DNA from: Bacteroidota bacterium
Lineage (GTDB): Bacteria; Bacteroidota; Bacteroidia; Chitinophagales; Saprospiraceae
DNA: 64,000 nt
Direction: 5' to 3'
Assembly (NCBI GenBank): GCA_016124585.1
Contig: WGNL01000031.1
Coordinates: 22,729-86,728 of the forward strand
Shown: one piece after another, positions 18,603 to 29,900 of the stretch
Numbering within the stretch: position 1 is the first letter of the stretch
Layout: the number at the start of each line of letters is the position of its first letter
Program-made: the position numbers and the translations under genes
Notes under the pieces: model-generated
The model's input: the letters and a program-made list of their open reading frames with translations, nothing else
Database searches by the model: none
Told to the model about the DNA's origin: nothing

Positions 18603-19166
18603 CTTGAGTGGTTTTAAGCCAAAAATTTCAAACTTGCCGACATGCTAAGCGGTTTGACGGGCCAAGCCAGCCTTGGCCTGTCAATTAACCACTTTGTACT
18701 AACTTGAATACCAGTGCTAAAAAGCATCTATTAAAATCTCGAACTCATATCCGTTTTTATCATGGAAACAAGACCTTTCAGAGCCACTCTGGGCTGTTGC
18801 GAAACACATCAATCTCTCCTCAATTACCTACTGATTACATTGTAAATCCCTGAATTAAGCTGCAATAAAAGAATTTTTATGAAAATTACGCAATCGATTG
18901 ATTTTTCAAAATAATTTTGTGCTTCTCTCTGGCCAATCAGGGGAGGACAAACTGTCCACTTTTATTTGGCCGGGAAATGAAGCCAAAGCCAGCCTATTTC
19001 AGCGTTATCAAATTGAAATCTTTCCCATGATTTTCATCAAATCGGGCCAAAGGCAGCGTCTTGCACCTCAAAGCGGTTTGTTAAAGTGCATGCCAGTCAA
19101 CAGGTTTTAGAAGAAGCTTTCCAAGCCTCATCAAAAGATTTAACCTAAACACAAACGATTCAGCCA
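18603..19166 (+). other. Divergent intergenic region before the xylulokinase fusion gene
   Basis: No convincing gene is present. The stretch should contain promoters for the thioredoxin lipoprotein (-) and the xylulokinase fusion (+). At 18886-18902 it holds TTACGCAATCGATTGAT, whose core CAATCGATTG is a perfect palindrome; the same 17 bases recur at 21453-21469 at the start of the GH3 gene. I see no clear terminator or RNA gene. Confidence 0.4.
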
Positions 19167-21110
19167 ATGTACCTTCTAGGTTACGACATCGGGAGTTCTA
19201 CCATCAAAGCGGCGCTGGTAAATGCCAACACCCACCAGGTGGTTGGGCTTACCCATTATCCTGACCAAGAAATGGACATGATATCGCGGCAACGTGGATG
19301 GGCCGAACAACAGCCGGAGGTGTGGTGGCAGGACTTGTGTGTGGCTACCCAGCGGCTTTTGGCCAAAACCAAGGTGAAAGCCAGCGAAATCAAAGGTATC
19401 GGCATTGCTTACCAGATGCATGGGTTGGTTTTGATTGACAAAGAGCAACAAGTGCTTCGCCCCTCTATCATCTGGTGCGATAGCCGAGCAGTAGCCATCG
19501 GGCAGCAAGCTTTTCATGAAATGGGCGAAAATTATTGCTTGCAGGAGCTGCTGAACTCTCCCGGAAATTTTACCGCTTCTAAGCTGAAGTGGGTCAAGGA
19601 CAACGAGCCCGATATTTATGAAAAGGCGCATAAACTCCTGCTGCCAGGCGACTTTATTGCCATGAAACTCACGGGCGAGGCAGTGACCACCATTGCAGGA
19701 TTGACCGAGGGTATATTTTGGAACTTTAAGGAGAAAGGCATATCCACCGAACTTTTGAAACATTACGAGCTACGCAGTGACTTGATTGCTGAGACCGTTC
19801 CGACTTTTTCTGTTCAAGGCAAGGTTAGCAAGCTTGCTGCGGCCCGCACTGGCCTTGCCGAAGGCACTCCCGTTACTTACCGAGCAGGCGATCAACCCAA
19901 TAACGCACTAGCCCTCAACGTGCTCCAACCTGGCGAGGTGGCCGCCACTAGTGGCACATCGGGTGTGGTTTATGGCATCGTTGACCGTCCGGTTTTTGAC
20001 ATAAAATCCAGGGTTAACGCCTTTGCGCATGTCAATTACGAACAAAATCAAGACCGCATTGGCGTTCTGCTCTGCCTCAACGGGGCAGGAAGTGAGTACA
20101 GTTGGATTAAAAGTCAAGTAGCGCGTAGCGACCACTCCTACGGTGACATGGAGCGCATGGCATCTACCGTGGCAGTCGGTTCGGATGGACTCTGTGTGTT
20201 GCCCTTCGGAAATGGGGCCGAACGGGTGCTGGAAGACCGGAATCTTAATGCCCACATCTTCAACCTCGACTTCCTTCGCCATACCCGTGCACACCTGTAC
20301 CGTGCCTCCCTCGAAGGTGTGGCCTTTTCATTTGTGCTTGGAGTAAACATCTTGAAGGAATTGGGATTGAACGTAGATGTCATTCGGGTCGGCAACGACA
20401 ATATGTTCCAATCAAAAATCTTCTCCATGACGATTGCCACCATGCTCAATAGCCAAATCGAAGTAGTGGACACAACTGGTGCCGTTGGAGCTGCACGTGC
20501 AGCAGGTGTAGCTGCACGCATATATGGTTCATTGGATGAAGCCTTGAAAGACGTTCGCCCTGGTGCCGTTTACGAGCCACAGCTGAACTTTGCACTTTGC
20601 CAGCAAGCTTACAATTACTGGTCTTCCCGCTTGCACTTGGCTATGGAAAAAGAAAACACCACCACAAGATCAGCTGGTTTTCACACCACATCAAATACCA
20701 AAAACCAAAACAAGGAACTGGCAGCGGCCAAACTACAACTTAATACCGCCAACGAATTTTTAGCTGAAATTAAATCAACGCTACTGCGTCAAGAACCCAC
20801 TGCTATTTCAAAAATAATACAAAAGATTGAAGCCCAATTAGAAGACCACAACCAAGCATGGCAGGGATTCGAAGAACATTTCGACCTCTTGAACGATGGT
20901 TTCATCAAAAAGCTCAAAAAGCGCTTCCCTACCCTTTCGATGCAAGAACTAAAGCTCAGTGTCTACCTTAAAATGAAGCTCACGACAAAGGAAATCGCAC
21001 AACGCCTCAGCCTGTCGGCAAGGGGAGTTGAGACAGGACGTTATCGGCTTCGCAAAAAACTGGGCATTGAGAGCGGGGAAAACTTGGTGGCATTCCTAGA
21101 GGATTTTTAA
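19167..21110 (+). CDS. Xylulokinase fused to a LuxR-type HTH domain
   Basis: 647 aa in one uninterrupted frame. Residues 1-495 are a full FGGY-family xylulokinase: LLGYDIGSSTIKAAL at the N-terminus, IKGIGIAYQMHGLV, the substrate segment RPSIIWCDSRAV, the catalytic YRAGDQPNNAL and the ATP-site GATSG-like AATSGTSGVVYG. Residues 500-580 are a charged, probably coiled-coil linker. Residues 592-647 form a LuxR/GerE-like helix-turn-helix (LTTKEIAQRLSLSARGVETG, then RYRLRKKLGI), the type found at the C-terminus of many Bacteroidota regulators. A normal xylulokinase without this domain is encoded at 23730-25211. The fusion probably lets the sugar kinase act as a xylulose-responsive regulator of the locus. 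Fusion is seen directly; the regulatory role is inferred. Confidence 0.88.
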   Translation: MYLLGYDIGSSTIKAALVNANTHQVVGLTHYPDQEMDMISRQRGWAEQQPEVWWQDLCVATQRLLAKTKVKASEIKGIGIAYQMHGLVLIDKEQQVLRPSIIWCDSRAVAIGQQAFHEMGENYCLQELLNSPGNFTASKLKWVKDNEPDIYEKAHKLLLPGDFIAMKLTGEAVTTIAGLTEGIFWNFKEKGISTELLKHYELRSDLIAETVPTFSVQGKVSKLAAARTGLAEGTPVTYRAGDQPNNALALNVLQPGEVAATSGTSGVVYGIVDRPVFDIKSRVNAFAHVNYEQNQDRIGVLLCLNGAGSEYSWIKSQVARSDHSYGDMERMASTVAVGSDGLCVLPFGNGAERVLEDRNLNAHIFNLDFLRHTRAHLYRASLEGVAFSFVLGVNILKELGLNVDVIRVGNDNMFQSKIFSMTIATMLNSQIEVVDTTGAVGAARAAGVAARIYGSLDEALKDVRPGAVYEPQLNFALCQQAYNYWSSRLHLAMEKENTTTRSAGFHTTSNTKNQNKELAAAKLQLNTANEFLAEIKSTLLRQEPTAISKIIQKIEAQLEDHNQAWQGFEEHFDLLNDGFIKKLKKRFPTLSMQELKLSVYLKMKLTTKEIAQRLSLSARGVETGRYRLRKKLGIESGENLVAFLEDF

Positions 21111-21328
21111 GTATAAAAATGATTACGCAGTCAAGTTTTTTTTATTCCAATCACTTATTGACGTAGTGTTGGCGTATATAAAAAAAAGAATGGCGAAACT
21201 TTGCAGTACGTCAATATTTCGCCAAGTGCATTCTGATTGCCTTTCTTTGTTTCGAAATGAAGTTTTGCGAGAATTCTCACTGGTAAAATTGTCTTTGTTA
21301 AAAAGGCAAATGACTTAAACTAAATGGT

Positions 21329-23704
21329 ATGAAACTTAAAGGGAGTAAGATGGAGGCGATCCGTCTGAGTTTGGCAACTTGTGTTGTGGCAGCTGTAACT
21401 GCCTTAAGTGCATTTGTCCAGCCTCACACTTCTCAGATAATTTATAAAGATGTTACGCAATCGATTGATATTAGGGTCAACGACCTTCTCTCCAAAATGA
21501 CCCTCGACGAAAAGCTGGCACAAATTCAATGCATTTGGCAAAAAAAAGCAGCTTTTATCGACAAGAATGGCGACCTCCTTCCCGACAGTGCCGCTGTTTA
21601 CCTTAAAAATGGAATTGGACAAATTGGTCGACCCAGCGAAGGTTTTGACCGTTCGAAGAATACTGGCAGGACTGCCGCTCAACAGGCCCGCTTTACCAAC
21701 CAGATTCAAAAGTTTTTAGTAGAAAAAACTCGCCTCGGTATCCCAGCCATGTTTCACGAAGAATGCCTTCACGGTCATGCTGCCAAAGATGCTACCAGCT
21801 TTCCGCAACCGATTGGCCTCAGCAGCACTTGGAACCGACAACTGGTAGAAGAACTATTCACCATGACCGCCCGGGAGGCGCGAGTGCGTGGTACGCAACA
21901 GGCACTCGCGCCTGTGGTGGACGTGGTGCGTGATCCACGGTGGGGCCGTACCGAAGAGACTTACGGCGAAGACCCCTTTCTCTGTGGTGAAATCGGATTA
22001 GCGGCTGTTTATGGTTTTCAAGGTCGCGGAAAAACCATTGATAATGAACATGTGATGGCCACCCTCAAGCACATGACCGGGCACGGACAGCCTGAGGCAG
22101 GTAACAATATCAGCCCTGCCGACGTGCCGGAACGCATGGTGCGGGAAATGTTTTTGCCTCCTTTCAAAAAATGTGTCCTGAAAGGAAACGTGCGTAGCGT
22201 GATGCCTTCTTACAATGAAATCGACGGGGTGCCAAGCCATGCAAGCAATTGGCTGCTCCACGACATCCTGCGTGGGGAATGGGGCTTCAAGGGCAATATC
22301 GTATCTGACTACTATGCTGTTCGGGAGTTGGCCGATCGTCACCACATTGTAGCCGACCACAAAGCTGCCGCTATGTTGGCATTGACGACTGGTGTTGACC
22401 TAGAACTACCTGAACGGGAGGCCTACCCACTGTTGAAGGAAGTGTTTGAGAACAAAGAACTACCGATGGCTGTCCTCGACTCTGCCGTTGCTCGAAACTT
22501 GCGGCAGAAATTTGAACTAGGCCTTTTTGAAAATCCATACGCTGACGAGGCAAAAGCTGTAGTTGAGGTTGGGTCTGAAAAAAATGCAAAACTAGCACTC
22601 CATGCTGCCGAGGAAGCAATGATAATGCTTCAAGATAACAACGACCTTGCCCCGCTCAGCGCCAGCAAATACAAAACAATTGCCGTAATCGGTCCAAATG
22701 CTGACAAGGAGCTGCTGGGTGGCTACAGTGACCATCCAAAATATTTTGTGACTGTGCTCCAAGGCATCAAGGAAAAACTGGGGGACAAAGCAAAAGTAAT
22801 TTATGCAGAAGGTTGCGGGATTACACAGCCCGGTAGTTGGTACCTCGACCCTGTGCTGCCAACCGACCCTGCCGAAGACCGAAAAAAAATTGCCGAAGCT
22901 GTTGCTGTTGCGAAGCAAGCCGATATTGTCATACTAGCTGTTGGTGGCAATGAACTGACTAGCCGGGAAGCCTGGGCTGAGTCCCACCTCGGGGATCGCA
23001 CGAGTCTGGAATTGGTTGGATTGCAAAATGAACTTATCAACCAAGTGGCAGCTACTGGCAAGCCAATCGTCGGCTTGTTGTTCAACGGCAGTCCACTTGC
23101 TATCCAAAATTTGGCAACCAAGACTTCTACGGTATTTGAATGCTGGTACTTAGGCCAAGAGTGTGGGCGGGCAGTGGCCAATGTACTCTTCGGCGACGTA
23201 AATCCAAGTGGCAAACTTACCATCAGCTTCCCACGCTCAGTAGGGCATATTCCAGCTTACTACAATTATAAGCCTACTGCTCGCCGGGGTTATCTCTGGG
23301 ATGATGTGACGCCCCTATACCCTTTTGGATTTGGCCTGAGCTACTCCACCTATAATATAGGTGTACCAAAACTAGCAAAAACTACCATTGACAAGCTTGA
23401 AAACGCCGAAGTGAGCGTAGATGTGACCAACACTGGAAAAGCAACAGGTAAAGAGGTTGTTCAACTTTATATACACGACAAAGTGAGCAGTGTGACTCGC
23501 CCAGTGAAAGAATTGAAAGGGTTTGAAAAAGTGGAATTGAAGCCCGGTGAAACAAAGACTGTGAAGTTCACCCTAACTCCAGAAGAACTGTCCATGTACG
23601 ACATCAACATGAATTGGGTGGTGGAACCGGGGGAGTTTGAAATCATGGTGGGCAGTTCGTCCAGGAATGAAGATTTGAAAACGACGGTTTTGACCGTGAA
23701 ATGA
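21329..23704 (+). CDS. Glycoside hydrolase family 3 (beta-glucosidase/beta-xylosidase)
   Basis: 791-aa secreted GH3 enzyme with an N-terminal hydrophobic signal region (ATCVVAAVTALSAFV). The N-terminal TIM-barrel domain carries FPQPIGLSSTWN, VRDPRWGRTEETYGEDPFL, TLKHMTGHG and the nucleophile segment NIVSDYYAV, where Asp is the expected nucleophile. The alpha/beta-sandwich domain (IAVIGPNADKELLGGYS) and a C-terminal Fn3-like domain (YDINMNWVVEPGEFEIMVGS) follow, the usual three-domain order. Between two xylulokinase genes and before xylose isomerase, so xylo-oligosaccharide cleavage is the best guess, though beta-glucosidases look alike. The ATG at 21350 is an alternative start. Confidence 0.92.
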   Translation: MKLKGSKMEAIRLSLATCVVAAVTALSAFVQPHTSQIIYKDVTQSIDIRVNDLLSKMTLDEKLAQIQCIWQKKAAFIDKNGDLLPDSAAVYLKNGIGQIGRPSEGFDRSKNTGRTAAQQARFTNQIQKFLVEKTRLGIPAMFHEECLHGHAAKDATSFPQPIGLSSTWNRQLVEELFTMTAREARVRGTQQALAPVVDVVRDPRWGRTEETYGEDPFLCGEIGLAAVYGFQGRGKTIDNEHVMATLKHMTGHGQPEAGNNISPADVPERMVREMFLPPFKKCVLKGNVRSVMPSYNEIDGVPSHASNWLLHDILRGEWGFKGNIVSDYYAVRELADRHHIVADHKAAAMLALTTGVDLELPEREAYPLLKEVFENKELPMAVLDSAVARNLRQKFELGLFENPYADEAKAVVEVGSEKNAKLALHAAEEAMIMLQDNNDLAPLSASKYKTIAVIGPNADKELLGGYSDHPKYFVTVLQGIKEKLGDKAKVIYAEGCGITQPGSWYLDPVLPTDPAEDRKKIAEAVAVAKQADIVILAVGGNELTSREAWAESHLGDRTSLELVGLQNELINQVAATGKPIVGLLFNGSPLAIQNLATKTSTVFECWYLGQECGRAVANVLFGDVNPSGKLTISFPRSVGHIPAYYNYKPTARRGYLWDDVTPLYPFGFGLSYSTYNIGVPKLAKTTIDKLENAEVSVDVTNTGKATGKEVVQLYIHDKVSSVTRPVKELKGFEKVELKPGETKTVKFTLTPEELSMYDINMNWVVEPGEFEIMVGSSSRNEDLKTTVLTVK

Positions 23705-23729
23705 CGCCTATTTTCTTTAAACAAAAACT

Positions 23730-25211
23730 ATGTATCTACTCGGCTACGACATTGGCAGTTCATCCATCAAAGCAGCCCTAGTCCAAGCGGACACTGGTGC
23801 TGTGACGGCCGTCGTGCAGTATCCGGAGACGGAGATGAGCATGGTAGCCGTACAGCCCGGTTGGGCAGAGCAAGCACCCGAACTTTGGTGGGAGTGCGTT
23901 TGTGCTGCCACCAGAAAGCTACTCCAAAAAACCAATGCAGATACTGCTGAAATCAAGGGTATCGGCATCAGCTACCAGATGCACGGCCTCGTGGTAGTGG
24001 ATAAAAATCATACGCCGGTACGCCCATCCATTATCTGGTGCGACAGCCGGGCTGTAGAAATCGGAAACCGGGCTTTTGATGAGATTGGCCACGACAAATG
24101 CCTCTCACACTTGCTCAATTCCCCCGGCAATTTCACAGCGACAAAACTAGCTTGGGTAAAGGAAAACGAACCCGTCCTTTTTGAAAAAATAGACAAGTTC
24201 ATGCTGCCCGGCGACTATATCGCCATGCGGTTGACAGGTGAGGCAATGACTACACCAAGCGGGCTGTCCGAAGGCATTTTTTGGGACTTCTTGAAAAATG
24301 AGGTTTCGGAAACAGTACTTGATTATTTCGATTTTGACAAAAAACTCATCCCAACAATCGCCCCAACATTTTCATTGCAAGGTGAGTTATCGGCCGAAGC
24401 CGCTGAAGCTACTGGGCTTCGTAAAGGCATCCCAGTTGCATATCGGGCTGGCGATCAGCCAAATAATGCGCTCAGCCTGAATGTCTTGAACCCAGGAGAA
24501 GTAGCAGCCACTGGCGGCACTTCCGGTGTCGTGTACGGCGTAGTGGACAAGCCCGTTTACGACCCACAATCCAGGGTCAATGGGTTCGTTCATGTGACCC
24601 ACCAAAAGGAAAAACCAAGGATCGGCATCCTGCTATGCATCAACGGAGCAGGCATCCAGTATAGTTGGGCACGGCAAAACATGTCGGACAGTGGCAAACC
24701 TTACCCCGAACTGGAACGGCTGGCAGCTACAGTCCCAGTCGGGTCTGACGGTTTACGCATTTTGCCTTTCGGCAATGGTGCAGAGCGGATGTTAGAGAAC
24801 AAAAGCCCCGGTGCCCATGTGAGCAACTTACAGTTCAACCGCCACAACAACGCTCATTTCTACCGGGCAGCATTGGAGGGCATTGCATTTTCTTTTGTAC
24901 ATGGGGTGAAAATACTCCAAGACATGGGCGTGAACGCTGCCATGATGCGGGTAGGCAATGACAATCTATTTCAATCAGCAATTTTTTCAAACACCATTTC
25001 CAACCTGCTAGGAAACACCATTGAAATGGTGGAAACGACGGGTGCTGTCGGAGCGGCAAAAGCAAGCGGGGTGGCAACAGGGGTTTATGCTTCCGTTGAG
25101 GAAGCTATGAGTTACACCAATATTTTGAAAACCTATGAGCCCCAGAATGTCAACGGCATTTACAAGGAAGCTTTTGAGGCATGGCAGGAGGACTTGGCTA
25201 AAATCATTTAA
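23730..25211 (+). CDS. xylB: Xylulokinase
   Basis: FGGY-family kinase of normal length (493 aa) that phosphorylates D-xylulose to xylulose 5-phosphate. Motifs mirror the fused paralogue at 19167: LLGYDIGSSSIKAALV, GIGISYQMHGLVV, RPSIIWCDSRAV, catalytic YRAGDQPNNAL and AATGGTSGVVYG, then FGNGAERM and VRVGNDN-like MRVGNDNLFQS. It ends with the kinase domain; there is no HTH. Encoded 25 bases after the GH3 gene and 6 bases before xylA, so these three probably form one transcript. Similarity to the fused copy along the entire kinase domain indicates a duplication. Confidence 0.95.
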   Translation: MYLLGYDIGSSSIKAALVQADTGAVTAVVQYPETEMSMVAVQPGWAEQAPELWWECVCAATRKLLQKTNADTAEIKGIGISYQMHGLVVVDKNHTPVRPSIIWCDSRAVEIGNRAFDEIGHDKCLSHLLNSPGNFTATKLAWVKENEPVLFEKIDKFMLPGDYIAMRLTGEAMTTPSGLSEGIFWDFLKNEVSETVLDYFDFDKKLIPTIAPTFSLQGELSAEAAEATGLRKGIPVAYRAGDQPNNALSLNVLNPGEVAATGGTSGVVYGVVDKPVYDPQSRVNGFVHVTHQKEKPRIGILLCINGAGIQYSWARQNMSDSGKPYPELERLAATVPVGSDGLRILPFGNGAERMLENKSPGAHVSNLQFNRHNNAHFYRAALEGIAFSFVHGVKILQDMGVNAAMMRVGNDNLFQSAIFSNTISNLLGNTIEMVETTGAVGAAKASGVATGVYASVEEAMSYTNILKTYEPQNVNGIYKEAFEAWQEDLAKII

Positions 25212-25217
25212 ACCTTA

Positions 25218-26534
25218 ATGAGCAAAAAAGAATACTTCAAGGGCATAGGGCGCATCCCCTACGAGGGACCAGAAAGCGACAATCCGCTAGCCTTCCGCTT
25301 CTACGATGAAAACCGGGTAGTGCGGGGCAAGCGCATGAAGGAGCATTTCCGCTTCGCAATGGCCTGGTGGCACACCCTCTGCGGCACTGGTGGCGATCCG
25401 TTCGGCCCCGGCACAAAGGTTTTCCCTTGGATGAAGGCCAAAGATGCCAATGAGCAGGCCCGTGACAAGATGGACGCTGGCTTCGAGTTCATCACCAAGA
25501 TGGGAATACCATACTACTGCTTCCACGATTTTGACCTCGTTGCAGAGGGTGAAACGCTCCAGGAAAGTACCAAGCGCCTAGAAAAAATAACGGATTATGC
25601 TGCCGAAAAGCAAAAAGAAACGGGCGTTAAGCTACTGTGGGGTACGGCCAACCTGTTCAGTCATCCCCGCTACATGAATGGTGCAGCCACGAATCCCGAC
25701 TTCGATGTGGTGGCCTATGCTGGCGCACAGGTGAAGAACGCGCTGGACGCCACCATCAAGCTGGGCGGTGCCGGCTATGTTTTTTGGGGCGGCCGTGAGG
25801 GCTATATGTCGCTGCTGAACACTGACATGAAGCGGGAACTAGACCACCTCGCCCGCTTCCTGCACATGGCGAAAGACTATGCGAGGAAACAGGGCTTTAA
25901 AGGGACATTCTTCATTGAGCCGAAGCCGATGGAGCCCAGCAAGCACCAGTACGACTTTGATGCAGCGACATGTATCAATTTTTTGCGGGGCAACGGGCTA
26001 GACGGAGACTTCAAGCTGAATCTAGAGTTCAACCACGCGACGCTTGCACAGCACACGATGCAGCATGAAATGCAGGTGGCAGCTGACGCTGGGATGTTGG
26101 GCAGCCTAGATGCTAACAGGGGTGACTACCAAAATGGCTGGGATACTGACCAATTTCCAAACAACGTAGTAGAGCTGACGGAAGCCATGCTGGTACTGCT
26201 AGAGTCAGGGGGGCTTCAGGGCGGCGGTGTAAACTTCGATGCTAAGACCCGCCGGAACTCAACGGACTTGGCAGACATTTTCTACGCCCACATCGGGGGC
26301 ATGGACGCCTTTGCTAGAGCATTGGTAGCAGCAGACGGCATCCTGGAAAAGTCGGAATATGGCAAGTTGAGGGCAGAACGCTATGCCTCATTCGACAAAG
26401 GCAAGGGCAAGGATTTCGAGAAAGGAAAGCTGTCTTTGAAGGACTTGGCGAAGATTGCAGAAGTGGTTGGAGAGCCAAAGCAGCGCAGCGGCAAGCAGGA
26501 ACTTTTTGAGAATATCATTAATCGGTTCGCTTAA
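25218..26534 (+). CDS. xylA: Xylose isomerase
   Basis: 438-aa class II xylose isomerase converting D-xylose to D-xylulose. Recognised segments: [20 protein letters not shown], the catalytic His in [27 protein letters not shown] ([10 protein letters not shown]), the metal-binding [29 protein letters not shown] and [18 protein letters not shown]. Length is normal for this class. It starts 6 bases after xylB and is followed by a strong hairpin at 26595-26624, which probably ends the transcript before the SusC gene. Confidence 0.97.
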   Translation: MSKKEYFKGIGRIPYEGPESDNPLAFRFYDENRVVRGKRMKEHFRFAMAWWHTLCGTGGDPFGPGTKVFPWMKAKDANEQARDKMDAGFEFITKMGIPYYCFHDFDLVAEGETLQESTKRLEKITDYAAEKQKETGVKLLWGTANLFSHPRYMNGAATNPDFDVVAYAGAQVKNALDATIKLGGAGYVFWGGREGYMSLLNTDMKRELDHLARFLHMAKDYARKQGFKGTFFIEPKPMEPSKHQYDFDAATCINFLRGNGLDGDFKLNLEFNHATLAQHTMQHEMQVAADAGMLGSLDANRGDYQNGWDTDQFPNNVVELTEAMLVLLESGGLQGGGVNFDAKTRRNSTDLADIFYAHIGGMDAFARALVAADGILEKSEYGKLRAERYASFDKGKGKDFEKGKLSLKDLAKIAEVVGEPKQRSGKQELFENIINRFA

Positions 26535-26594
26535 ATACTAAGAGGTCGGAGAAAGTCTTGACCCTAGCTTACTTATTGTTTCATATTTACCAAA

Positions 26595-26624
26595 AGCGCC
26601 CAGCAAAAGTGGATGCTGGGCGCT
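26595..26624 (+). terminator. Hairpin terminator after xylA
   Basis: Perfect 11-bp stem AGCGCCCAGCA / TGCTGGGCGCT with an 8-base loop, about 60 bases after the xylA stop. It is followed by a short AT-rich stretch rather than a long T-run, as is common in Bacteroidota. Confidence 0.7.
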
Positions 26625-26921
26625 GAATTTAACGTTTGTGCTGTGTTAAAATGATTTGCACAAATATCATTTCAGATTTTGAAGCCCAATGAGTAATTAT
26701 GCGCTAGAATGGCAGACTTTCAAATTTTTATATCCATTTTGTTTGTTATTGCAGAATAAACAACATCGTCAAATACTACAAAGAGCAATCATTTTTTCAA
26801 TCACTTAATAATTGTAATCATGAAACTTTCAGTTTACTCTCATCACAAAAAAGCACCGCCCTGATTAGGAATAGTCAGTGTAATGCATGAAACAAAAACA
26901 ATAACTTAATTTCTCCAACTT
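26625..26921 (+). other. Upstream region of the SusC gene
   Basis: About 300 AT-rich bases without a gene. It should hold the promoter and any operator for the SusC/SusD pair. I could not identify a clean Bacteroidota TAnnTTTG element at good spacing, and no riboswitch-like fold stands out. Confidence 0.35.
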
Positions 26922-29900
26922 ATGAAAAAGAGACTTTTATTCAAAATCCAGGGGCTAACAGGTTTACTGAAGTCAACGGGTCTTACACTCTCGTTCATGT
27001 TGCTGTTCTCAGCGGGGCTGTTGGCACAGTCCATGGTTGTGAAAGGCACGGTAACTGACGAGACTGGGGTAGGAATGCCAGGTGTCAATATTCTTGCACA
27101 AGGTACTTCTGCAGGTACCATCACCGATATAGACGGTGCGTTCGAAATCAGGGCCGACAAGGGTGCCACGCTTTTATTTTCTTTCACTGGGTATTCAACA
27201 CAATCCATTGTGGTGGAAAGTGCATCACTAAACGTTAAGATGCAGCCTAACGCAGAAGTGCTTAGTGAAGTGGTGGTAACTGGCTATTCTACCCAGCGGA
27301 AAAGGGACATAACAGGTGCCGTATCTGTGGTAGATGCTGAAGAGTTGAACAAAATAAACGCTACTAGTTTCACTCAGAAACTTGAGGGTCGTGCAGCAGG
27401 TTTGACTATTTCCACATCAGGTGAGCCTGGTGAAGGTACTTCGGTGCGTATACGTGGGATAAGCTCCTTCCAGAACAACGACCCGTTGTACATCATCGAT
27501 GGTGTGCCGGTGCAAGATGCCTTTAACACTGGTTTCAACCCTAATGATATTGAATCAATTCAAGTGTTGAAAGACGCATCTGCCGCTTCCATCTATGGTG
27601 CTCGTGCCAACAATGGCGTTATCATCGTTACCACAAAAAGGGGCAAATCAGGTAAAGTACGCGTATCTTACGATGCAAATGTCGGTGTGGCAACGCCTAT
27701 CAACACACCGGACTACATGATCACGGATCCGAAAGATTACTCCAACTATATTTGGGATAAGCATGAAAATGCTGGCCTTGCGGTGGACGCTTCCAATCCA
27801 TATTCTGGCGGAAGGGGCGTATTGCCTACTTACTCTTATCCATTCGGCTCTGGTATCACGCCGTCTGATGCTGACTATTCCTTCCCAAACAGCTTGGTCA
27901 TGCGGGCCAACCAATCCGGCACCAACTGGTTCGATGAGGTCTTTGACCCAGCATTGGTGACTGAGCACAATTTGGGCGTTTCTGGTGGCAATGACCTAGG
28001 GAGCTACTATATCTCCGCTGGCTATACCGACCAGAACGGGACCATGATGAACAACTACTTCAAACGTTACTCCCTCCGCGCAAACACTGAGTTCAAAAAA
28101 GGTCGCTTTACTTTTGGTGAAAACATGTCATTGAGCCGCGTGAACAGCGTCGGCAACGACGGTATCAGCGGTGGTAACCAAGATGAGCAGGGCGTTATGA
28201 CATGGGTGACTTTGATGAACCCGCTTACTCCGATTTATGACGTAGGTGGCGAGGCAGGTGGTGGTTATGGCGGTGACAAGGCAAACGGCTTGAGCAATGG
28301 CTCGAACCCAGTAGCCAACTTGATCCGCAACAAGGACAACGTAGGCACTTACTACCGCATACTTGGCAATGCTTACGCAGAGCTTAATTTTACTAAAAAC
28401 CTGAAAGCACGTACCAGCTTCGGGATGGATTTTTATAACAACTACCGTGGCCGTTTCTCATTCCCTTCTTATGAAAACAGGGAGCCAAGCACCACGAATG
28501 GTTGGACTGAAGACTGGGGCAACGGTTTTACCTGGACCTGGACAAACACCTTGGCCTACAATGCTACCTTGGCCGATGCCCATAATCTTCAGGTATTGGT
28601 TGGCTACGAAGCCATCGAAGGAAAGAACCGGTATCTCACTGGATCACTTGCCAACTACTTTACACAGAACATCAACGCATGGTACCTCAACGGTGGCCTA
28701 GCCAACCCTGATACAAGGCAGATCAGCAGCGGTGGTGGCCGCAATGCATTGGCCTCAGTTTTTGGCAAGTTGGATTACTCCTACATGGACAAATACTTGG
28801 TTAGCTTCACAGTTAGGCGTGACGGCTCCTCCAATTTTGGAGATGAAAAATATGGTGTGTTCCCAGCCCTAAGTCTTGGTTGGAGGGTAAGCGGAGAAGA
28901 GTTCATGAAAAGTGCGGATTGGCTGGAAGACCTCAAGCTCCGCTTTGGCTGGGGTATCACGGGTAACCAGCAAGTACCTGGTGGCAACGCCTTTGACCGC
29001 TATGGTGGCGGTACTGCCTCTACCTTCTACGACATTACTGGCTCAAACAATGGCTTGACTACTGGTTACACCTTGACAAGGCGTGGCAACACCAAAACAA
29101 AATGGGAGGAAAACATCTCCACCAACTTTGGTTTGGATGCCTCGTTGTTTGAGGGCAAAATCGGTCTTGTTGTTGACGTTTACAACCGTAAAGTGGACGG
29201 CCTCTTGTTCCCAGCTTCACTCCCAGGCACAGCAGGTACTGCTGCACCGGCGTATATCAACATTGCCAAAATGGAGAACAAAGGCGTTGACCTTGGTCTC
29301 GACTACCGCAACAAGGTTAACAGCGATTTCGGCTACAGTGTAGGCATTACCTTCTCTCAATATTCCAACGAGGTTGTTGATATCGATGGAGGTTCCGAAA
29401 CCTTCTTCCCAACTGGATTCGATTCTCGTATTGGTACCGTCAACTTCAACAAAGTTGGCCTGCCAATCTCTACTTTCTATGGCTTGACCGCTGACGGCAT
29501 CTTCCGCTCACAGGCCGAAGTAGATGCACATGCTGAGCAAGATGGCAAAGCAGTTGGCCGTATCCGCTTCAAGGACCTCAATGGTGACGGCGTTATCAAT
29601 GATGACGACAAGGGCGCCATTGGCGATGCACACCCTGACTTTTTCGGTGGTATCAACTTGGGTTTCAACTACAAAAACTTTGACTTGTCGATTTTCCTTT
29701 TTGCTTCCGTTGGAAACCAACTTTTCAACTACAACAAATTGTTTGACACTTTCGGGTTCTTCAATTCAAACGTAAGGAAGTCTGTCCTGACCAATTCATT
29801 TGACGAAACCAAAAACCCGAATGGCAATCTGCCAAAATTGGACGTAAACGACACTTACAGCTACCAGCCAAGTAGTTTCTACGTAGAAGATGCTTCTTAC

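Noticed and set aside
18898..19110. Open frame of 70 codons in the gap before the xylulokinase fusion
   Set aside because: Ordinary chance frame without family features.
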